Source: Chromatiaceae bacterium
GTDB taxonomy: Bacteria; Pseudomonadota; Gammaproteobacteria; Chromatiales; Chromatiaceae
Direction of reading: 5' to 3'
Assembly: GCA_024235395.1 (NCBI GenBank)
Contig: JACKMK010000004.1
Coordinates: 434,001-498,000 of the forward strand
DNA length: 64,000 nt
Under the pieces are notes generated by a model, which did not search any database, was not told where the DNA came from, and saw nothing but the letters and a program-made list of their open reading frames with translations. This document shows, in pieces, positions 19,050-28,135 of the stretch; position 1 is the first letter of the stretch; every line of letters begins with the position of its first letter. A program made the translations under genes and the position numbers.

Positions 19050-19452
19050 CGCAGTTCCTCGCGAGGGGCGCCGGCTCCATGCGCAGGCAACGTATAGACA
19101 GTTCTGGTTGCCGCGAGTTCCGGCTCTCCGCATCGGCCGCCCCGAACCGACTCGTATATAGCATGGCGCTTTCCAATTTCATGGTAAGCCCACCCTAAAC
19201 CGGTGGCCACCCGGTTCGATCGAGAGCCTGACGCCGATCAACCGGAAGACCCCGCGGCCGTTGGCCGGGAGGTGACCGCCAAATTGCTGACCATCCGCGC
19301 AACAAAAAATACCAGTCAGGATCGGCTCGACAACCGGCCTCGATCCCGGCCCCGACCTACCTGGCGACGGACGGGCACCAGGCATGCCAAGATACCCGCA
19401 GCGACACTGCGCCGCCCTCTTCGAATCACCGGCGCGGCCTCCAGGAGACATC
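19050..19452. other. Divergent promoter region
   Basis: Lies between the minus-strand secreted-protein gene and the plus-strand metallo-beta-lactamase-fold gene, so it should hold promoters for both. No convincing gene, operator palindrome or riboswitch was found. Confidence 0.5.
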
Positions 19453-20394
19453 ATGCACAAATGCCGATTCCATTCTTGGTTGCTGATTCCCGCACTGCTG
19501 TTGCAACTCGGCACCGCCATCGCCGCCAGCGACACCGATGCGTTGCGTCTCGAGAAGATCACCGACCAGGTTTTTGCGGTGGTCGGCCCCTTCGGCAACC
19601 GGACACCGGACAACCTCGGTAACAACGCGACCTTTGGCTTCGTCGTGACAGCCCAGGGCGTCGTGCTGATCGATTCCGGTGGCAGTTACCAGGGTGCGGC
19701 GGCAATCGATGCGATCATCAAGCAGGTGACCGATCTGCCGGTCAAGATCGTGATCAACAGCGGTGGACAGGACCATCGCTGGCTGGGCAATGGCTATTTC
19801 AAGCAGCGCGGTGCACGGATCATCGCCAGCAGCGCGGCCGTCCGCGATCAGCAGGCACGTCTGCAGGACCAGATGCTCATGCTCGGCAACCTGATCGGCA
19901 AGGAGGGTCTGGCCGGCACAGAGGCCGTCTATGCCGCCGAGACCTTCGATGACACCATGCACCTCGACGTCGACGGCACCGCCTTCGATCTGCACATGGT
20001 CGGCCCGGCCCACACGCCCGGGGACAGTCTCATCTGGTTGCCGCAACAGCGCGTCCTGTTCAGTGGCGACGTGGTGTATGTCGGGCGAATGCTAGGCGTG
20101 ATGCCGCATTCCAACAGCCGTCATTGGATCGAGGCCTTCGAAACGATGGCCGCGCTGGAGCCATTGACCATCGTCCCCGGACACGGCCCACCCGCAGACG
20201 TTGCCCGCGCGCGCGCGGACTCGCTCGACTACCTCGTATTTCTGCGCGAGACCGTCGGCGCCTTCATGCAGGAGGGCGGCGACATCACCCAGATCGGCGG
20301 ACTGGACCAATCGCGTTTCGAATACCTGGAGGACTACCAGACCCTCAAGGGACGTAATGCGCAGCAGGTGTTCCAGGAGATGGAGTGGGAGTGA
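19453..20394 (+). CDS. Exported metallo-beta-lactamase-fold protein with altered zinc motif
   Basis: A 313-residue protein with a signal peptide (about 1-25) and an MBL fold. The usual HxHxDH site is replaced by NSGGQDH (residues 102-108): Asp107 and His108 remain but the first two histidines are missing. Later ligands are kept (GPAHTPGD, SGDVVYV, PGHGPP). It could bind one metal only or use a different ligand set. CAGGAGACATC before ATG at 19453 fixes the start. The overall plan resembles SoxH-type periplasmic hydrolases, but the substrate is unknown. It stands alone. Confidence 0.8.
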   Translation: MHKCRFHSWLLIPALLLQLGTAIAASDTDALRLEKITDQVFAVVGPFGNRTPDNLGNNATFGFVVTAQGVVLIDSGGSYQGAAAIDAIIKQVTDLPVKIVINSGGQDHRWLGNGYFKQRGARIIASSAAVRDQQARLQDQMLMLGNLIGKEGLAGTEAVYAAETFDDTMHLDVDGTAFDLHMVGPAHTPGDSLIWLPQQRVLFSGDVVYVGRMLGVMPHSNSRHWIEAFETMAALEPLTIVPGHGPPADVARARADSLDYLVFLRETVGAFMQEGGDITQIGGLDQSRFEYLEDYQTLKGRNAQQVFQEMEWE

Positions 20395-20474
20395 GCAGCC
20401 ATCCGGGTACGGCTTCGTATGTCGACATGCAGGGCGACAACGATGCCACCCACGCCCTTGCCGACCACCGGTGA

Positions 20475-22226
20475 TCAGGTGGCCACCCGGTAGCGATCGC
20501 GACCCGCATTCTTGGCGTTGTAAAGCGCTCTGTCGGCCGCATGGATGACGTCGTTGAGACCCAGACCGCCCTCACCCGCACTGGCGATACCGATACTGAT
20601 GGTGTAGCGCACCGGTGTGCCCTCCATGCTGACCCGGTCGGCCGCCCGGATCACGCTGAGTAACCGATCAGCCACTTCGATGGCACGTTGCTCGTCGGCT
20701 TCGCTCAGCAGCACGACGAACTCCTCCCCGCCGAAGCGGCCGAACACATCGGTTTCGCGCAGGTTTTCGCCGATGCGCGAAACGAGGTCAATCAGCACCT
20801 CGTCTCCGATCGGATGACCGAAGGTATCGTTTATGCGCTTGAAATGATCGACGTCGATCGCCAGGACCGACAACGGGTGCCGATACCGCACGGACCGGCG
20901 AAACACGTCCTCACCTGCCTCGAGGAAGGCCCGGCGATTCAGCGCCCCCGTCAGACTGTCGGTCGTCGCCAGTGCTAGCAACTGCTGTTCGAATGCGCGA
21001 CGTTCGCTGATGTCGCGCACCACCCCGATGTGGACCAGTGACTCACCATCCCTGGCCTCGGCAACGGTGACCTCGATCGGAAACTGGGAGCCATCCTTCC
21101 TGAGGCCCATCACCTCGCGGCTGCTGGACATCGCCCGCGAATCGCCCGTCGACACGCGTCGGATGTAGTCATTGTGCCGCTGCGCGTCCGCCTCGGGCAT
21201 CAGGCGATTGACCGGTCCACCAACGATCTCGTCACCCGTATAGCCGAACAGGCGCTCGGCGGCGGGGTTGAACTCGATGACGCGACCGGATTCGTCGAGG
21301 ACGATGACGCCGTCGAGCGTGGTATCCATGAACAATCGCAGTCGTCGCTCGCTGCTGGTCAAACGGGCCCGGCCATTCTGGTAGAGATATGCCGCCATCG
21401 CCAACAGTCCACTGACCACGATCGCGACTGCTTCGATCGCTTCGAGGTACCCTTGCCCGGCCGTCCAGCCACGTTCCGGCCGTACCGCGAGGCGCCAGTT
21501 CCCACCGGGCACCGCCAACGTCAATTCGATCGAATCCCGCTCGAACAACCCAGGGTCGCCATAGATGACCGGACCGTCTTCACCCAGGCCGTCTTTTCCG
21601 CGGAGCGCAAACCGATAGGGCGCCGATTGCCCGTTCAGGCCCGCTGCAGTGAACAGGCTGTCCGAGTCCATCACCAGGCTGAGCAATCCCCAGTAGGCGC
21701 CATCGGAAAGAAACACCGGGGTTCGGCTGATCAGACCCCGCCCACCCTGGCGCAGATCGACCGGGCCCGCGAGCACCGTCTGACGCGTCTCGATCGCCCG
21801 CTTCACCGCCGGCCATTGAGCGCCCATATCCGGATAGTAGAGGCCGAGCGCCGCCTCGTTGCCCTGCAGGGGGTACACGTAGCTGAGCCGGTTGCCGGGC
21901 GCCAGACCGATATTGCGAATGTGGCGCCCCGTCCTGTAGGGCGATTCAAGCGCTTTCTGGATCTCGTCCTCGCTGAGGCTGCGCGCCGCATTGACGTAGG
22001 CGGCGAGCCCGGTCGCCAGATAGACACTGGCATTGAGTTCAGCCTCGAGGCGAGAAGACAATCCGACCGCGGCGCTACTCGCCTGATTACGCAGGCTTTC
22101 CGAAAGGCGATTACGTTCTGCCTGGATGGTGAAATGGCAAAGCCCGACAAGCAGCGCAAAGATGCCGATACTCGCCCAGATGGCTATCGACCGAGCTGGC
22201 GATGATGGCGTCAACACCGGCCCCAT
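20475..22226 (-). CDS. Membrane-bound diguanylate cyclase: CHASE-PAS-GGDEF
   Basis: A 583-residue c-di-GMP synthase. Order: membrane segment (about 12-32), periplasmic CHASE-like sensor (about 75-255), second segment (about 265-285), PAS domain (about 295-410) and GGDEF domain (about 415-583). The active-site motif is GGEEF, and RETD five residues before it is a product-inhibition I-site. It should sense an external ligand and make c-di-GMP with feedback control. Start at 22226 fits the leader. The divergent gene on the right is a histidine kinase. Confidence 0.92.
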   Translation of the reverse strand: MGPVLTPSSPARSIAIWASIGIFALLVGLCHFTIQAERNRLSESLRNQASSAAVGLSSRLEAELNASVYLATGLAAYVNAARSLSEDEIQKALESPYRTGRHIRNIGLAPGNRLSYVYPLQGNEAALGLYYPDMGAQWPAVKRAIETRQTVLAGPVDLRQGGRGLISRTPVFLSDGAYWGLLSLVMDSDSLFTAAGLNGQSAPYRFALRGKDGLGEDGPVIYGDPGLFERDSIELTLAVPGGNWRLAVRPERGWTAGQGYLEAIEAVAIVVSGLLAMAAYLYQNGRARLTSSERRLRLFMDTTLDGVIVLDESGRVIEFNPAAERLFGYTGDEIVGGPVNRLMPEADAQRHNDYIRRVSTGDSRAMSSSREVMGLRKDGSQFPIEVTVAEARDGESLVHIGVVRDISERRAFEQQLLALATTDSLTGALNRRAFLEAGEDVFRRSVRYRHPLSVLAIDVDHFKRINDTFGHPIGDEVLIDLVSRIGENLRETDVFGRFGGEEFVVLLSEADEQRAIEVADRLLSVIRAADRVSMEGTPVRYTISIGIASAGEGGLGLNDVIHAADRALYNAKNAGRDRYRVAT

Positions 22227-22689
22227 CTCACCGGGTCTTCGTCCGCAACACGCCTCAGAGGCGCTGCAACGCTTCGTCTGGTCATCGTCTACGCATACAT
22301 ATCCAATGCCGTCACGGCGATGTCGTTGATGCCTGACGTCACCACGGTCCAGTCCCGGACCAACGACGCGGCGACAGACGCTCAGGGCGAAAGTATAAAC
22401 TGGGTGACGATGTCGGCGGCCCGATCCGTCCCGTCAAGAGCGCACCCGTTCGACGTCATCCGTTACTCGGAAGTCGGAAGAACGCCAACCTTGGATTCGT
22501 CCAGAACGACCTGACCGTACACGAATTCGGACGCAATCCAAGAGGAGCTGTTCACAAACGGCGGCCTGCGCAATGCGACACTGATCAATCGGGAAACCTG
22601 CCACATGATTGCCGCCGGCAAACGGCCGATTTGCTAGTCTATGCAGATATTTGGGACTTCCCTGACCACCGCGCGGCCTTCCCATCCAA
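22227..22689. other. Divergent region between cyclase and kinase genes
   Basis: Should contain promoters for the diguanylate cyclase (leftward) and the kinase operon (rightward). No copy of the TGTCAT/ATGACA palindrome found downstream of the regulator gene was seen here. Short frames inside lack ribosome sites. Confidence 0.5.
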
Positions 22690-24420
22690 ATGATCCGACA
22701 AAGCGAGAAGGTCAAGGGGCCGATTCTTATCCCATTCAGCCTGCTGCTGGTGGTCGCCGTGGGCGCACTGTTTCTCATCGCCTACCAGTACGAAGAGAAG
22801 GCCCGCCAGCACGATCTGGCAACCAGCGTGCGCGCAGCCGAACGCCTGTTCAAGCTACAGATCGACAACGACGCTGCGCGGCTGCACGCTGCGCTCTGCC
22901 CGATCAGCCGGGACGACACGGTGGCAAACGAATTCCAGAGCAAGGATCGCGGAGCCCTGCTTGCCCAAGTGGACCCACTCTTCAAGCGTCTTCGAGAACG
23001 CCATCGGGTGACGCATTTCTATTTTCTCGACGCCAACCGCCGCGTGGTTCTGCGGGTTCATGAGCCCGGGATCCAAGGCGATATCATCGACCGCGCGACC
23101 ACCTTGCAGGCAGCGCAGACCGGCCGCGAGGCTCAGGGTATCGAACTCGGTCCACTGGGCACCCTGACCTTGCGTGCCGTCAAGCCTTGGCGTCGCAATG
23201 GGAAGCTGATTGGCTATCTGGAGCTGGGCGAGGAGATCGGCCACGTCGGCGAGGAAATCCACCATGCACTGGGAGTGGATCTGATGGTCACGGTAAATCG
23301 GCGATTCCTGCCTCCCGATGACTCCACCGCCAGCCCGTCGGACGGCGATGACTACGTCATCTACAGCAACACGCTCGACGAAATACCACCCGGTATCGTC
23401 GGACAGCTCGGCAGTGGTCAAGCGAGCGCGCTGGGCAATGCCTCCAAGTACGGAGAAAAGTCGCTCTACACCGCCGTCCTCCCTCTGAGCGATGCGGCTG
23501 GACGGGAAATCGGCAATATCGTGGTGGTCCGGGATGTCACCAGGCTGCAGGCCGGATTTCGCGAGTCGCTAACCGCGGCCGCGCTGCTCAGCCTGCTGGC
23601 CGGCGCCTTGGTCTTCGGTCTCTTCTACGCCATCCTCGATCGGGTGGAAAGGGACTACCGCCGCCAGCGCCAGATGGAGACTCAGTTCGCACGTCTGAGC
23701 ACCGAACACCAGCGCATTGTCCAGATCGAGAAGCTGTCCGAAGTCGGAAGGACAATCAGTGAGATCGCTCACCAGATCAACAACCCACTGGTCGGCGTAG
23801 TCAACATGGCACAACTCGCCGAACGCGAAGCCGACGATCCGGTGCGTGTGCGCGAACTGCTGGCCGATATTCGCCAGGCCGGCACCGACAGCCATGCGTT
23901 TCTGCAGCGAATGCTGACCTTTACCAAGGTGTCACGCTTCGAGCGCGCGCCAACGGAGGTAACCGCGCTCATAGCCGAGACCATTACGCTGTTCCAACAA
24001 AGCACGGACCGGCAGCCGGTCATCCAGAGTGAGCTGCCGTCGCCGCCACTGGTACTGGACATCGATCCCGTGTTGATCCGCCACGCGTTGTTCAATCTGC
24101 TGTCCAACGCGACTCAGGTTGGACCGGAAGATGGGACGATCCGCGTCTTGCTGGTACCGAAATCCGACGACGAACATCGGCGGGGATGGTCACTCGAGGT
24201 CCACGATCAAGGGCCTGGGTTGCCGGACGAGATTCGAGAGAAACTCTTCACGCCGTTCTTCACCACTCAGCCCAACGGCACCGGGCTAGGTCTCGCCGTG
24301 GTCCAGCACGTCGCAATGCTTCACGACGGCCGCGCCAGCGGCAGCAATCGCCCCGGGGGTGGCGCGGTTTTTGCGTTGTGGATACCTGAGCACACAGTAA
24401 ACGCGGACGGTGCAACGTGA
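22690..24420 (+). CDS. Sensor histidine kinase with periplasmic sensor domain
   Basis: A 576-residue membrane kinase. A first segment (about 11-34) is followed by a large periplasmic double-Cache-like sensor (about 40-300), a second segment (about 305-330), a dimerisation domain with the phosphoacceptor His in EIAHQINNPL (about 360) and an ATPase domain with N box (LFNLLSNATQ), DQGPGLP and GTGLGL. The next gene starts inside its stop codon and is an NtrC-type regulator, so they form a two-component pair. No strong ribosome site precedes the ATG. The ligand is unknown. Confidence 0.92.
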   Translation: MIRQSEKVKGPILIPFSLLLVVAVGALFLIAYQYEEKARQHDLATSVRAAERLFKLQIDNDAARLHAALCPISRDDTVANEFQSKDRGALLAQVDPLFKRLRERHRVTHFYFLDANRRVVLRVHEPGIQGDIIDRATTLQAAQTGREAQGIELGPLGTLTLRAVKPWRRNGKLIGYLELGEEIGHVGEEIHHALGVDLMVTVNRRFLPPDDSTASPSDGDDYVIYSNTLDEIPPGIVGQLGSGQASALGNASKYGEKSLYTAVLPLSDAAGREIGNIVVVRDVTRLQAGFRESLTAAALLSLLAGALVFGLFYAILDRVERDYRRQRQMETQFARLSTEHQRIVQIEKLSEVGRTISEIAHQINNPLVGVVNMAQLAEREADDPVRVRELLADIRQAGTDSHAFLQRMLTFTKVSRFERAPTEVTALIAETITLFQQSTDRQPVIQSELPSPPLVLDIDPVLIRHALFNLLSNATQVGPEDGTIRVLLVPKSDDEHRRGWSLEVHDQGPGLPDEIREKLFTPFFTTQPNGTGLGLAVVQHVAMLHDGRASGSNRPGGGAVFALWIPEHTVNADGAT

Positions 24421-25769
24421 CCTGCAAGATCCTTCTCGTGGACGATGACCGCCACACGGTCAAACTTTTTCAGAACTTGTTCCGCACACGTCCGCAGAAG
24501 CTCGAGGTGGCAGCGGATGCTGCTGAAGCGCGCCGCCGGTTCCGGGCTTCCGACTACAACCTGATCCTCATGGATCAGCGACTGCCAGACGGCAACGGGC
24601 TGGACCTGATCCAGGAGATGCGTCGCGAGCGACCGCACCAGATCGCGATCATGATCACCGGATACGCCGATGTGCGCGATGCGGTACGTGCGGTACGCGA
24701 GGGTCTGTATGACTATCTCACAAAGCCGTTCAACGAGATCGAAAGCCTAGAGTCGTCGATAGACAAGGCTCTCGAACTCGACCGGGCTTACCGCGAGATC
24801 GACAGCTTGCGACGTTCTCTGGATGGACGCAGTGGAGACCACACCTTGATCGGTCAGTCGCCTGCCATCGAGCATTTGCTCCAACAGATCCAACAGGTGG
24901 CCGCGCTGGATACCACTGTGCTGCTGGAGGGCGAAAGCGGAACCGGCAAGGAACTGGTTTCACGCATCCTGCATGCCAGCAGCCCTCGCGCCCGACATCG
25001 CCTGTTCGCTGTCAACTGTGGCGCCATGTCGGAGCAACTGCTCGAGAGCACCTTGTTTGGTTACGAAAAGGGAGCTTTCACGGGCGCCACGAAAACCACC
25101 CCCGGCTACCTCGAACAGGCCGATGGCGGCACTCTGTTTCTCGACGAAGTTGCGGATATGAGTCCAAAACTACAGAGCAGTCTGCTGCGTGTGCTCCAGG
25201 AACGAACCTTTCAGAGACTCGGGGGTACCAACCTGCGCTCCAGCGACTTCCGTCTGATCTGCGCGTGCAACCGCTGCCTCGCCGACGAAGTACGCAACAA
25301 GCTGTTCCGCGAGGATCTGTACTACCGTATCAACGTAGTCGCGCTGCGTATCCCGCCGCTGCGTGAGCGCCGCGAGGATATCCTGGCGTTGACGCTGCAC
25401 TTCCTTGACCTGTTCAATCAGAAATTCGTCAAGGAAGTCGGACCCGTCACACCCGATGCGATCAAACTGATCGAAAACCATCCCTGGCCTGGCAACGTAC
25501 GCCAGTTGAGGCACGCGGTGGAGCGTCTGGTCGCCCTGCACCCCGGCGGTCCGGTGAGCACCGCACACCTGGACCACCTGCGCACCACCGATGTCGCGAC
25601 CGGCGCGCCCGAAAGCCTCAAGTACGAAGATGAGCGGGCGCAATTCGAACGGTTCTACCTGGAACGTCTGCTGAAGGCGGCTGACGGCAACATCAGCGAG
25701 GCTGCGCGCATCAGCGGAATTGCCCGCCAGAACCTCTACGAGCGCATGAAGCGCTGGGGATTGTCATGA
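24417..25769 (+). CDS. Sigma-54-dependent response regulator, NtrC family
   Basis: A 450-residue activator. A receiver domain (1-120, phosphorylation Asp53 in LMDQRLPDG, Lys in TKPF) is followed by a sigma-54 AAA+ domain (about 145-370, Walker A GESGTGKE, sigma-54 contact GAFTGA, FLDEVADM) and a Fis-type HTH (about 405-448, ISEAARISGIARQNLYERM). The GTG start overlaps the kinase stop by 4 bases. It carries every element needed to activate a -24/-12 promoter; the candidate target lies directly downstream. Confidence 0.94.
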   Translation: MTCKILLVDDDRHTVKLFQNLFRTRPQKLEVAADAAEARRRFRASDYNLILMDQRLPDGNGLDLIQEMRRERPHQIAIMITGYADVRDAVRAVREGLYDYLTKPFNEIESLESSIDKALELDRAYREIDSLRRSLDGRSGDHTLIGQSPAIEHLLQQIQQVAALDTTVLLEGESGTGKELVSRILHASSPRARHRLFAVNCGAMSEQLLESTLFGYEKGAFTGATKTTPGYLEQADGGTLFLDEVADMSPKLQSSLLRVLQERTFQRLGGTNLRSSDFRLICACNRCLADEVRNKLFREDLYYRINVVALRIPPLRERREDILALTLHFLDLFNQKFVKEVGPVTPDAIKLIENHPWPGNVRQLRHAVERLVALHPGGPVSTAHLDHLRTTDVATGAPESLKYEDERAQFERFYLERLLKAADGNISEAARISGIARQNLYERMKRWGLS

Positions 25770-25799
25770 TCCAATGACAACTGTCATTCGAACATGACA
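25762..25799. promoter_or_regulatory. Two tandem palindromes, candidate enhancer for the NtrC-type regulator
   Basis: TGTCAT-N6-ATGACA occurs twice: 25762-25779 and 25782-25799, with centres 20 bases apart, about two helical turns. The first copy overlaps the regulator stop codon. They lie about 75-110 bases before the -24/-12 promoter at 25873, the usual placing of an enhancer for a sigma-54 activator. Two dimers on one DNA face would help the AAA+ domain form a ring. Confidence 0.8.
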
Positions 25800-26065
25800 C
25801 CGCTCCCCATCACGATCGCATACCCGGCCCGCTATTCATCGATCTGACAGCCGCTGCTGCTTCGAAGAGGCATGGCACAGTGCGTGCAAGATGCTGGGGG
25901 CGTTGAGCGCAACTCGCCTGTCGGGAACCAGGTCCATTGGTCCAGGCAACGACAGACGGCAATTTGTGCAGCAATTTTTAGACTCGAAAGCCAACGGCAC
26001 CTCTGCACGTGCAGCAGGCGCCTTTGAATAACAATTCGATTCCGCCAACCAGAGGATCCAAGCAA
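25770..26065. other. Leader region of the haem-protein gene
   Basis: Gene-free stretch that holds the second enhancer palindrome, the sigma-54 promoter and, from about 25899, an untranslated leader of about 165 bases. No small gene or clear hairpin was seen in the leader. Confidence 0.6.
25873..25888 (+). promoter_or_regulatory. Sigma-54 (-24/-12) promoter
   Basis: TGGCACAGTGCGTGCA matches the consensus TGGCACG-N4-TTGCA at all but two fixed positions, with GG and GC ten bases apart as required. Transcription would start near 25899, about 165 bases before the haem-protein ATG at 26066. The NtrC-type regulator encoded just upstream and the two palindromes support function. Confidence 0.8.
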
Positions 26066-27115
26066 ATGACGTTCGCAAAGCACATGCTGGGCTCAATGCT
26101 GCCCAGAGTTTTTGTCGCGGCCTCAGTGATGGTCGCCCCTGCCTTTGCCGATACCAACACGCTGACCGCGGTAAAGGGCACGGCCGCCCCCGCTCTCGAT
26201 GGCTCGGCCGACGACCCAGTCTGGCAGTCCGCACCGGCCGTCACGCTCAACTTCGGCAAGGGCGAGAACTTCGGCGGCAACGGCCGGACCGAGGGTACGC
26301 TCAAGGCGGCATATGTTGGCGACATGCTGTACATGGTGCTGCAATACAAGGACGACACCTATTCGCAGAAGCGTTTTCCGTTCGTCAAACAACCCGACGG
26401 CAGCTGGGTGAAGCTTCAAAGCCCGGAAAACAAAGGGGGCGACGAGAACAACTACTACGAAGACAAGGCCGCCTTGATCTGGCCGATCAATGACTCGATC
26501 GCCGATTTCGCCTCCGATGGCTGCTTTTCCGCCTGCCACGACGACGAACCTCCCAAACCCTACGGAAATAAGTACACCGAAAAAGAGGGTGAGATGGGCG
26601 ACATCTGGCATGTCAAGAGCGTCCGCATGGGGCCAGTCGGCCAAGTGGACGATCAGTATCTCGACCACATGCGCTATGACCCGAAAAATGCAAAGGGTGC
26701 CGGTCGCCATGGCGACCCGAAGACGGGTGGCGGATACAAGAACATAGAACTCAAGGACGGCAAGCCGGAGTTCATGAACAAAGACGGCAAAGCGGCCAAC
26801 AAGGGCGGCACCTATTGGCTGAAGGCAAGCGATGCGGTCCCATTCGACGACAGCAAGTTCCAGCCCGGGGATGAAGTCGCTTCGATCATGGTCGCACCGA
26901 AGCAGGGCGATGCCGGCGACATCGCTGCCGGAATGGCGTGGAAAGACGGGGTATGGACCGTAGAGATGTCGCGCAAGCTCGTTACCGGCAGCCCGTACGA
27001 CGTACAGTTCGATGATATGGGCAAAGGCTACCTGTTCGGCGTCTCGGTATTCGACAACGCCCAGGTTCGCCATGCCTACATCAAGAAGGCGATCACAATG
27101 GTGTTCGCGCAATAG
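26066..27115 (+). CDS. Periplasmic haem protein related to ethylbenzene dehydrogenase gamma / cytochrome c (EB_dh domain)
   Basis: A 349-residue exported protein. A signal peptide (about 1-29, ending APAFA) is followed by an EB_dh-type beta-sandwich (VDGSADDPVWQ-like start, DMLYMVLQYKDDT). At residues 153-158 it has CFSACH, a CxxxCH site with one residue more than the normal haem motif. Family members bind haem b or c and often carry electrons to or from molybdenum enzymes. A plausible ribosome site (GAGG) precedes ATG at 26066. Its promoter region suggests control by the kinase-regulator pair upstream. No molybdenum enzyme gene is near. Confidence 0.78.
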   Translation: MTFAKHMLGSMLPRVFVAASVMVAPAFADTNTLTAVKGTAAPALDGSADDPVWQSAPAVTLNFGKGENFGGNGRTEGTLKAAYVGDMLYMVLQYKDDTYSQKRFPFVKQPDGSWVKLQSPENKGGDENNYYEDKAALIWPINDSIADFASDGCFSACHDDEPPKPYGNKYTEKEGEMGDIWHVKSVRMGPVGQVDDQYLDHMRYDPKNAKGAGRHGDPKTGGGYKNIELKDGKPEFMNKDGKAANKGGTYWLKASDAVPFDDSKFQPGDEVASIMVAPKQGDAGDIAAGMAWKDGVWTVEMSRKLVTGSPYDVQFDDMGKGYLFGVSVFDNAQVRHAYIKKAITMVFAQ

Positions 27116-27325
27116 GATTAGGAAACAAGACAAGGGCATTGACCAACCCTCCCGATGGGCGCACCCGTTTGGGCTGCGACCGTTGGGAGGGTCCCACGGC
27201 ACCGTCAAGACGGCCGCATCACCCCCGACTGACGATGACCAGGAGATTCCGCATTGGCGCGTCGATGTCGTCGTCTGCTTCCATCGTCGAAAGGCCTCAT
27301 TGCGCACCGCGCCACTCAAAGCGGA

Positions 27326-27694
27326 TCAGCGCATGGAATGCAGCCCGATCATGTTGCCTTCGCTGTCGACGACCAGGGCGATGAAGCCGTATTGCCCGAC
27401 CGACTTCTTCGGTGTTTCGATCTTGCCGCCGGCCTTCGCGGCCCGATCGGCCTCCACCGCGCAGTCCTCGCAGGAGAAATAGACGAGCGTGCTGTTGGCG
27501 CCCGCGGGATAACCGGGCAGCCGGATCAACGCACCGGCGGCGCCGTAGGCCTTGTCGGCCATCGGAAAGGCCCACATCTCGAACTCCGTGCCGTCGAGCC
27601 GCGTGAGACGGACGCCGAGCACCGCCTCGTAGAACCGCTTGGCCCGCTCCAGGTCATCGACGTAGATCTCGAACCAGGCCACAGGGTTTTTCAT
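27326..27694 (-). CDS. VOC/glyoxalase-fold protein
   Basis: A 122-residue single-module member of the vicinal-oxygen-chelate superfamily. It begins KNPVAWFEIYVDDLERAKRFYEAVLG, a standard VOC start, and ends VVDSEGNMIGLHS with the usual metal-site Glu/His region. GGAGGGAGAG directly before ATG at 27694 fixes the start, so the longer frame to 27925 is not used. Such small proteins may be lyases, dioxygenases or antibiotic-binding proteins; the reaction is unknown. Confidence 0.88.
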   Translation of the reverse strand: MKNPVAWFEIYVDDLERAKRFYEAVLGVRLTRLDGTEFEMWAFPMADKAYGAAGALIRLPGYPAGANSTLVYFSCEDCAVEADRAAKAGGKIETPKKSVGQYGFIALVVDSEGNMIGLHSMR

Positions 27695-27834
27695 CTCTCC
27701 CTCCTTTTCATCGATGAGGTCGCGGATCCGGTGCCTGCCCGTGTAGCCGCCTCTGGAAGCACGCTGTACAAAGGCAGGTGCGGCATCCCTGCATAGTCGC
27801 TCTTTGTGGTCGTTCCCCTTGTTCAGGCGTTCCA

Positions 27835-28135
27835 TTACTCGGCCGCCGGCCGGATCGCCACGCCACCGAGTGTCAGGCCCAAGAGATAGCGCTGCACGGA
27901 CAGCCACAACGGCTTGCGGTCGCACCGACCCGCGATCGCCGCTGCCAACACAACGATGGCCAGGTTGTTGGCAAGGCTCACGATGATCTGCACCAGCTCC
28001 ATCACCCTGCTCTGTACTAACAGGCCGCCGTGTTCCGGCGACACGAATTATGGAATAAAAGACAGATAAAACACTGCGATCTTGGGATTGAGCACGTTCG
28101 TCAGGAATCTCATCACAAAAAGCCTTCGCGCAGAC
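27835..28135 (-). pseudogene. Remnant of a LysE/RhtB amino-acid exporter
   Basis: Only the last third of the protein remains. Read on the minus strand, FLTNVLNPKIAVFYLSFIP is followed by a TAA (28048-28050) and then FVSPEHGG and two membrane-like stretches in the same frame. LysE proteins have PQF here, so a CAA glutamine codon has become TAA. The N-terminal two thirds are missing; the remnant begins at the end of the GDYXXLXY gene. It is both truncated and interrupted, so no transporter can be made. Confidence 0.8.

Noticed and set aside
27146..27192. ACCCTCCC/GGGAGGGT inverted repeat after the haem-protein gene
   Set aside because: Loop of 31 bases and no T-run; not a clear terminator.
26123..27319. 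398-codon minus-strand frame opposite the haem-protein gene
   Set aside because: The plus-strand protein has a signal peptide, a family fold and a promoter; the antisense frame has none.
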